Assembly (NCBI GenBank): GCA_905371275.1
Contig: CAJPLH010000002.1
Location: 1-34,616 of the forward strand
Direction: 5' to 3'
DNA length: 34,616 nucleotides
From: Prevotellaceae bacterium
GTDB taxonomy: Bacteria; Bacteroidota; Bacteroidia; Bacteroidales; Bacteroidaceae
Below the pieces are notes generated by a model, which saw only the letters and a program-made list of their open reading frames with translations, was not told the DNA's origin and searched no databases. Below are positions 28,944-34,616 of the stretch, in pieces (positions within the stretch are counted from its first letter, which is position 1; every line of letters begins with the position of its first letter). Both the position numbers and the translations under genes were made by a program.

Positions 28944-31900
28944 ATGCAAAACAAAGGATTTGTCAAAGTAATCGCCGTATTGCTTAGCCTTATCTGCGTC
29001 TACTATTTGAGTTTCAGTTTCGTGACTAACCACTACGAAAAGAAGGCTGAAGCTATGGGCGTGGAAGCAGGCAAAGCATACCTTGACTCTTTGCGTCAAA
29101 GCGACAAGGGCGTATGGTTGGGACAAAGCTACAAGAAGTGTGAAGCACTTCAAATTGGCTTGGGTCTTGACCTCAAGGGTGGTATGAACGTGATTCTCGA
29201 AGTGTCGGTGCCCGATGTGGTGAAAAACCTCGCTGGCAGTGGCGCAGAAGATCCCAAAGTGAAGAAGATTATTGCCGAAGCGCAAGCTGAAGCAGCCAAA
29301 ACTTCTGAAAACTTCCTCGATGTATTTGTGACAAAGTATCAAAAAGAGGTAGGTGCCAACCAACTCGGTGGACTCTTCTCACTTCGTCTCAAAGAAGAAG
29401 GCATCACCCCCAACAGCACAGACGCACAAGTGAAAGTTGCTCTCGAAAAAGAGATTAAAGCAGCGGTGAGCAACTCCTACCAAGTGGTGCAACAACGTAT
29501 TGACCGCTTCGGTGTGGCTCAACCCAACATCCAAATCCTTGAGGGTCGCGGACAAATGGGGCAGATTATGGTGGAAATGCCTGGTATCAAAGAACCCGAA
29601 CGTGTGCGCAAACTCCTCCAAGGTAGTGCAAACCTCGAGTTTTGGGAAACTTACACCCTCGGCGAAGTGCAAGGCGCACTCCAAAACCTTGACAGCCGTT
29701 TGGCTCAACTCAACTCTGGCAAATCGTCAAAAGACTCTACGAAAGTAGACAGCGCACAAACAGTGCAGAAGGCTGAGGCTAAGGTGCAAAACACATTGGC
29801 ATCGCTCAAGACGAACAAAGGACAAGACAACAAAGCTGGCGTTTCTGCAAAAGAAGATGCAGCACGCAAAGAAGCATTGAAGGCGCATCCCCTTCTCGCA
29901 GTTATGCAATTTGGTAATCCCAAATCAGCCGTAGTGGGCTATGTGCGCGCCGCAGACACTGCTGCAGTGAACAAGGCAATCCACTCAGAAGTGGCGAAGG
30001 AAGTACTTCCCGCCGACCTCAATTTGGCTTGGGGCGTGAATGCCGAACAAGGTGTTTACGAACTCTATGCTTTGCGCCGCAACAACGGTGGTGCCGTGTT
30101 GGCAGGTGAAGTGGTGTCTAACGCAAAGGACGACTACGACCAAACACACAACCCCGTGGTTTCAATGACCATGACTCCTGAAGGTGCTCGCGAATGGGCA
30201 ACTGTGACTCGCAACAACCTCAAGAAGGCTGTAGCTATCGTGCTTGATGGCGTGGTGTATAGCGCCCCCAGCATTGAAAACGAAATCAACGGTGGTCAGT
30301 CACAAATCAGCGGTCATTTCACTACTCAACAAACCCAAGACTTGGCCAACGTGCTCAAGAGTGGTAAAATGCCTGCTCCCACCAACATTGTACAGGAAGA
30401 AACAGTGGGACCAAGCCTCGGTGCAGCATCTATTCAAGCTGGTTTCACCGCTTGCGTAGTGGCGTTTGTGCTCTTGATGGTCTTCATGTGCGCATTCTAT
30501 GGCGTTATCCCTGGTATGGTGGCCAACATCGCGCTCATTCTCAACTTCTTCTTCACCTTTGGTATCCTCACTTCGTTCCAAGCTGCACTGACCTTGAGCG
30601 GTCTTGCAGGTATGGTGCTGTCGTTGGGTATGGCGGTGGACGCAAACGTATTGATTTACGAACGTACGAAAGAAGAACTCCGCGCTGGCAAGAACATCAA
30701 ACAAGCACTTGCTGACGGTTATGGCAACGCCTTCTCTGCGATTTTCGACTCTAACCTCACGTCTATCATCACTGCGATTATCCTCTACAACTTCGGTACA
30801 GGTCCCATCCGTGGTTTTGCCTTGACGCTCGCCATCGGTATTGTGGCTTCATTCTTCACCGCAGTATGGCTCACTCGCATTGCTTACGAACACTTCCTTG
30901 ACAAAGACAAGTGGCTCGGTCTCACCTTCACAACTGGTCTTTCTAAGAAATTCCTCACCAACACCAATTTTGGTTTTATGAAGATGGCTTCGAAGACGAA
31001 CATCCTCGTAGCAATTTTGGTGATTGGCGGTATTGCCTCATTGGCTACTCGCGGTTTGCAACGTGGTATTGACTTCACCGGTGGTCGCAACTATGTGGTG
31101 GAATTTGAACACAAAGCAAACCCCGAACAAGTGAAGAAGGCTGTTGAAGACGAGATTACAAAAACAGGTCAAACAGGTACGGTGAATGTGCTTTCTATTG
31201 TGACCACACAAAACCCTGCACTTCGTATCTCTACTTCTTACAAGATCGATCAAAACGACGAAAAGGTAGACCAAGAAGTAGAACAACTCATCTGGCGCGC
31301 GCTCCACAACAACAAGTTGGTGAATGCAGACTATGCAACCTTCAAGGATCGCGACAACCGTAAGGGTGGTTCTATCATCTCTGCTCAAAAAGTAGGTCCT
31401 AGTGTGGCAGCCGATCTCACTCGCGGTGCTATCATCAGTGTGATTCTGTCGCTCATGGCTATCTTTGTCTACATCCTCTTCCGCTTCCGCAGCGTGGCGT
31501 TCTCAGTGGGTGCAATCGTGGCTTTGGCAGTGGATACCTTCATCATCATCGGCATCTACTCAGTGTGCTGGGGCTTCTTACCCTTCTCGTTGGAAGTAGA
31601 CCAGACGTTCATCGGTGCTATCCTCACCGTGATTGGTTATTCGATCAACGACAAGGTGGTGGTGTTCGACCGTATTCGTGAAAACATCGGTCTGTTCCCC
31701 ACTCGCGACCCCGAACGTCTCTTTAATGACTCCATCAACAACACGCTCACGCGTACGATCATGACGTCCTTCACTACCCTCTTGGTGCTCCTCTGCATCT
31801 TCTTCCTCGGTGGTGACGCAATTCGCTCATTCTCGTTTGCTATGATTCTCGGTGTTGTAGTAGGTACTCTTTCTTCTATCTTCATGGCTGCACCTATCGC

Positions 31901-31946
31901 TTACAAGATCTATGGTCGCCGTCAAGCGAAGAAAGCACACGCTTAA
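28944..31946 (+). CDS. secDF: Fused protein translocase subunit SecDF
   Basis: This 1000-residue protein uses the proton-motive force to pull proteins through SecYEG. The SecD half has an N-terminal helix (about residues 7-26), the LGLDLKGGMNVILEV motif near 73, a long periplasmic domain with RIDRFGVAQPNIQ, and six-helix-bundle motif GMAVDANVLIYERTKEELRAG near 562. The SecF half starts near residue 680, with RGIDFTGGRNYVVEF, VGPSVAADLTRGAI and GYSINDKVVVFDRIREN near 897. The one-chain fusion is normal in Bacteroidota. The periplasmic part holds a Lys/Ala/Ser-rich insert at about residues 255-310. It is monocistronic with a terminator at 31999-32034. Confidence 0.97.
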   Translation: MQNKGFVKVIAVLLSLICVYYLSFSFVTNHYEKKAEAMGVEAGKAYLDSLRQSDKGVWLGQSYKKCEALQIGLGLDLKGGMNVILEVSVPDVVKNLAGSGAEDPKVKKIIAEAQAEAAKTSENFLDVFVTKYQKEVGANQLGGLFSLRLKEEGITPNSTDAQVKVALEKEIKAAVSNSYQVVQQRIDRFGVAQPNIQILEGRGQMGQIMVEMPGIKEPERVRKLLQGSANLEFWETYTLGEVQGALQNLDSRLAQLNSGKSSKDSTKVDSAQTVQKAEAKVQNTLASLKTNKGQDNKAGVSAKEDAARKEALKAHPLLAVMQFGNPKSAVVGYVRAADTAAVNKAIHSEVAKEVLPADLNLAWGVNAEQGVYELYALRRNNGGAVLAGEVVSNAKDDYDQTHNPVVSMTMTPEGAREWATVTRNNLKKAVAIVLDGVVYSAPSIENEINGGQSQISGHFTTQQTQDLANVLKSGKMPAPTNIVQEETVGPSLGAASIQAGFTACVVAFVLLMVFMCAFYGVIPGMVANIALILNFFFTFGILTSFQAALTLSGLAGMVLSLGMAVDANVLIYERTKEELRAGKNIKQALADGYGNAFSAIFDSNLTSIITAIILYNFGTGPIRGFALTLAIGIVASFFTAVWLTRIAYEHFLDKDKWLGLTFTTGLSKKFLTNTNFGFMKMASKTNILVAILVIGGIASLATRGLQRGIDFTGGRNYVVEFEHKANPEQVKKAVEDEITKTGQTGTVNVLSIVTTQNPALRISTSYKIDQNDEKVDQEVEQLIWRALHNNKLVNADYATFKDRDNRKGGSIISAQKVGPSVAADLTRGAIISVILSLMAIFVYILFRFRSVAFSVGAIVALAVDTFIIIGIYSVCWGFLPFSLEVDQTFIGAILTVIGYSINDKVVVFDRIRENIGLFPTRDPERLFNDSINNTLTRTIMTSFTTLLVLLCIFFLGGDAIRSFSFAMILGVVVGTLSSIFMAAPIAYKIYGRRQAKKAHA

Positions 31947-31998
31947 TAACAATTACCGCTCATCAGCCTTTGGCTATCGCGGCGGTTCCATTCTTACT

Positions 31999-32034
31999 CT
32001 CCCATTCCTCACTTCGAGGAGTGGGAGTTTTTGT
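31999..32034 (+). terminator. Intrinsic terminator after secDF
   Basis: CTCCCATTCCTC (31999-32010) pairs with GAGGAGTGGGAG (32016-32027) with one central mismatch/wobble region. TTTTTG follows. Confidence 0.85.
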
Positions 32035-32130
32035 TTCCCCTAACATAAGGTCAGGGATGGATACTAGAGAAAAGAGAGGGGTTATAATGTTAAAAAGATA
32101 ATTATAGAACATCAGTCGCTACTTAATTTG

Positions 32131-32138
32131 TAATTTTG
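32131..32138 (+). promoter_or_regulatory. -7 box of the ftsX unit
   Basis: TAATTTTG matches TAnnTTTG and lies 68 bp before the ftsX ATG. The -33 element is unclear. Confidence 0.55.
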
Positions 32139-32206
32139 CAGCAAATTACCCGCATTCCACCCTTTTCATTTGATGGAGAGGGCTAAAACCTGCATACCGT
32201 CTCACA

Positions 32207-33079
32207 ATGAGCAAACGAAAACCACGTAGCAACGGACGTTTTAGTTACGTCACCACAGGCATCAGCACGACTTTGGTCTTGATACTTGTGGGCACAGTTG
32301 TGTTTTTTGGCACCATGGCCGACAATTTGGGTCGCGCCTTGCGTGAAAACTTTACAGTAGAAGTGCTGCTTTCCGACAGCATCAACCACAATGAAGCGTA
32401 TGATTTGCAAACTACGCTCAAACGGCAGCCCTATACGCGCAGCGTTGCTTATATCTCAAAGGAAAAGGCTACGCAACTGCAAAGCGAGGCTTTAAACATC
32501 GACCCGAAAGAGTTTTTGGGATATAGTCCCATTCCAGCTTCGTTTGAACTGCATTTGAAGGCGGAATATGCCGATGCAGACTCGCTGAAAGTGTTTATGC
32601 CGAAGTTGCAAGCGGACAATCGCGTGGTTGATGTGGTGTATCCAGAAGATTTGATGCAAAACATCAACAGCAACATCAACAAGGTGAGCATCGTGCTTTT
32701 GGTGGTAGCTGCGCTACTGGGCTTCGTGAGCCTTGCGCTGATCAACAACACGCTGCGCATGAGCGTTGCGAAACGCAGACACTCCATCCAAATCATGAAA
32801 CTCGTGGGGGCTAATTGGAGCTTTATTCGTCGTCCCTTCCTTTGGCAAGCCTTCTACATTGGTTGTTGCGCCGGACTCTTGGCAGACTTGGTGCTCTATG
32901 GCGGTATGTATGGTTTGATGAAATGGGATCAAGAGATTTCAGCGCTCATCACTCCCATGGTGATGGTAATAACGCTGGTGGGTGTGCCTTTGATTGGTGT
33001 GTTGCTCACGGTAATTAGTGCTTTCTTCTCGGTGAACAAACACCTCGGAATGAGTCGCCAAGAGGCTTATTTTTATTGA
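32207..33079 (+). CDS. ftsX: Cell division ABC-transporter-like permease FtsX
   Basis: This 290-residue membrane protein works with the ATPase FtsE to control septal peptidoglycan hydrolases. The topology is that of FtsX: one helix near residues 20-40, a periplasmic domain (about 41-157) containing VEVLLSD and VAYISKEKATQLQ, then three helices near 160-180, 208-232 and 243-270. The conserved cytoplasmic segment NTLRMSVAKRRHSIQIMKLVGA before the third helix is the family hallmark. FtsE is not adjacent, as is usual in Bacteroidota. ftsX-DUF3098-uppP is the standard local order, indicating a cell-envelope unit. Confidence 0.94.
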   Translation: MSKRKPRSNGRFSYVTTGISTTLVLILVGTVVFFGTMADNLGRALRENFTVEVLLSDSINHNEAYDLQTTLKRQPYTRSVAYISKEKATQLQSEALNIDPKEFLGYSPIPASFELHLKAEYADADSLKVFMPKLQADNRVVDVVYPEDLMQNINSNINKVSIVLLVVAALLGFVSLALINNTLRMSVAKRRHSIQIMKLVGANWSFIRRPFLWQAFYIGCCAGLLADLVLYGGMYGLMKWDQEISALITPMVMVITLVGVPLIGVLLTVISAFFSVNKHLGMSRQEAYFY

Positions 33080-33218
33080 TAAATCCATATCCCGCAGAGA
33101 ACTTTTCTGTGGATATTCTCAAACAAGATGTATCGGTTGCTCTTCCCAATGGGTAGACAGCTACTCGATATAACGACCAATATTTATTATTCTCAACAAC
33201 TCTGCTAAATTCTGCGCT

Positions 33219-33581
33219 ATGCAAAAGAAACAGCAATTCGCATTTTCAGCCATCAACTTCTATCTTTTGGCTGTGGCTATCGTCACCGTGCTCATCGGCT
33301 TTGTGCTTATGAGCGGAAAAGGAGCTACGGGTGACCAATTTGACGCTTCTATTTTCAACAACACGCGCACGGTTGTTGCCCCACTGGTGTGCTTCGTGGG
33401 TTATCTCTTTATGATTGTAGCGATTCTGTATCGTCCGAAGGAAAAGACGTCAGATGAGGCGCACAACAACGCGCAAGATGCGAACAATGATGAATCATCC
33501 AAAGTAGAAGTATTGACCACCCTGCACGCTGATGCTCCACTAGAAGCAAATTCTTGTGCTAGACCTACTCCTGAAGCATGA
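33219..33581 (+). CDS. DUF3098 small membrane protein
   Basis: This 120-residue protein of the Bacteroidota family DUF3098 has the motif QFAFSAINFYLLAVAIVTVLIGFVLM (first helix, residues 6-31), FDASIFNNTRTVVAPLVCFVGYLFMIVAIL (second helix) and a short RPK end. Its function is unknown; its fixed place between ftsX and uppP suggests an envelope role. Here the core ends near residue 74, and about 46 Asp/Asn/Ala/Ser-rich residues follow. The stop codon overlaps the uppP start (ATGA), indicating translational coupling. Confidence 0.88.
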   Translation: MQKKQQFAFSAINFYLLAVAIVTVLIGFVLMSGKGATGDQFDASIFNNTRTVVAPLVCFVGYLFMIVAILYRPKEKTSDEAHNNAQDANNDESSKVEVLTTLHADAPLEANSCARPTPEA

Positions 33582-34616
33582 ATCTGATAGACCTTATTAT
33601 CATCTCCGTTGTTGAAGGGCTGACGGAATTTCTTCCGGTGAGTTCTACGGGACATATGATGATTGCAGAGGGACTGCTGGGCGTTGAAATGACGACTTTC
33701 GTGAAGTCGTTCACCGTCATCATTCAGTTGGGTGCAATCCTGGCGGTGGTGGTGCTCTATTGGCGCAAGTTTTTTTATCCCTCGGCAGATGCACTGGGCA
33801 CGACAGCCTCAACCACAGGCGATAACGCTTCGTCAAAAGGAAACAAAGTGGGTTGGTCGCTATGGTGGTCGCGCATTTGGCCTTTCTATCTGAAACTCAT
33901 TGTGGGCGTGCTGCCTGCAGTGGTGGTAGGCTTGAGCCTAAAAAAGGTGATTGACCAGAATTTGGAGAGTGTGACTATGGTGGCGGTGATGCTCATCGTT
34001 GGCGGCGTGTTTATGCTCTTCTGCGACCAGATGCTTGCGCCAAAGGATAAGGCGGAAGTGGAAAAACTTTCGCACAACGGAGTGACTTACCGTCGCGCAC
34101 TGATGGTGGGGCTGTATCAATGTATTGCAGCGGTGCTCCCCGGCACGTCGCGCTCAATGGCAACCATTGTGGGCGGTATGCAACAGAAACTCACGCGTAA
34201 GATGGCGGCTGAGTTTTCCTTTTTCTTGGCTGTTCCCACAATGTTTGGCGCAGCGCTGAAGGAGGTTTACGATTTGATGAAGCACGGCACGGACATCACG
34301 CTGGCGGACGGCACGGTGCAACACCTCACCGGCACTCAAGTACTCACGGCAGATGGTCATTTGACTACCCTACTCTTGGGCAGCTTTATCGCTTTTGTGG
34401 TGGCATTGATGGCGGTGAAGTATTTCATCCACTACATCGCGCGCTATGGTTTTCGTGCTTTCGGATGGTATCGCATCATCGTGGGCGCAGTGATTTTGGT
34501 TTTACCGCTGTTGGGGGTGAAACTCCAAACGGAAAACGAAGCGGATGGGGCTACAAAAACGCAGTCAACATTGACCACAAAAGAAAAGGCGACTTCGCTC
34601 CACGCAAACTATTCTC
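33578..34616 (+). CDS. uppP: Undecaprenyl-diphosphatase UppP (3' end outside the window)
   Basis: This membrane phosphatase recycles undecaprenyl diphosphate to the monophosphate carrier used in peptidoglycan and glycan synthesis. The active-site motifs are intact: EGLTEFLPVSSTGHM at residues 14-28 and PGTSRSMATIVGGM near 188. The 346 codons seen already exceed the usual 260-290. The extra length lies in two hydrophilic inserts, one near residues 67-90 (Thr/Ser/Asn-rich) and one near 230-260 (GTDITLADG repeated in form by TQVLTADG), and in a Thr/Lys-rich tail after VLPLLGVKL. No stop occurs before base 34616. It overlaps DUF3098 by four bases. Confidence 0.95.
   Translation, partial: MNLIDLIIISVVEGLTEFLPVSSTGHMMIAEGLLGVEMTTFVKSFTVIIQLGAILAVVVLYWRKFFYPSADALGTTASTTGDNASSKGNKVGWSLWWSRIWPFYLKLIVGVLPAVVVGLSLKKVIDQNLESVTMVAVMLIVGGVFMLFCDQMLAPKDKAEVEKLSHNGVTYRRALMVGLYQCIAAVLPGTSRSMATIVGGMQQKLTRKMAAEFSFFLAVPTMFGAALKEVYDLMKHGTDITLADGTVQHLTGTQVLTADGHLTTLLLGSFIAFVVALMAVKYFIHYIARYGFRAFGWYRIIVGAVILVLPLLGVKLQTENEADGATKTQSTLTTKEKATSLHANYS

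Overview
This is a housekeeping segment of a Bacteroidota chromosome, most likely order Bacteroidales and probably a Prevotellaceae relative. The assignment rests on family content (DUF2723, DUF4271, DUF2851, DUF3098, a fused SecDF, SDR-type threonine dehydrogenase), on gene orders typical of the group (DUF4271-hemD-rnpA-yidD-TatD; mnmG-apt-uvrC-dtd-deoC; ftsX-DUF3098-uppP), and on promoters of the Bacteroidota TTTG / TAnnTTTG type. Shine-Dalgarno sequences are not obvious. The species cannot be named from the sequence.

Layout. 1-3.4 kb: the tail of a biotinyl-domain protein, a small membrane protein on the minus strand, a TSUP/DUF1634 transporter pair and a small outer-membrane barrel. 3.7-10.1 kb: a DUF2723 membrane glycosyltransferase-like protein, a polysaccharide deacetylase, queG and a convergent threonine-dehydrogenase-like SDR. 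10.1-11.7 kb: gene-poor island A, full of repeats, ending in a good promoter and a probable SAM-II riboswitch ahead of metK. 11.7-17.1 kb: metK, a LOG-family gene, DUF4271, hemD, rnpA, yidD and a shortened TatD-like gene. 17.2-20.9 kb: frr, rsgA, DUF2851 and a thioesterase. 21.2-27.4 kb: mnmG, a perfect parS site, apt, uvrC, dtd and a deoC with a His/Cys-rich N-terminus. 27.4-28.9 kb: gene-poor island B, which repeats the architecture of island A. 28.9-34.6 kb: secDF, ftsX, DUF3098 and uppP, which runs off the window.

Nearly all genes lie on the plus strand, so a bidirectional origin inside the window is unlikely. The parS site beside mnmG still suggests an origin-proximal location. There is no prophage, CRISPR array, intact transposase, tRNA or rRNA that I can support.

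The most interesting material is non-coding. It comprises (1) a SAM-II-like aptamer placed just after a strong promoter, with a small ORF between it and metK; (2) two islands 17 kb apart that each carry a 22-bp tandem array of near-palindromes and an inverted pair of a TGTGACACTTGTGACAG element with CG-alternating outer blocks; (3) a dispersed palindromic element (core CGGTC-ATTA-GACCG) at gene boundaries, two copies of which end a longer repeat unit of 200-280 bp; and (4) the parS site. Among proteins, the metal-binding-like N-terminus of DeoC and low-complexity hydrophilic tails or inserts in several housekeeping enzymes stand out.
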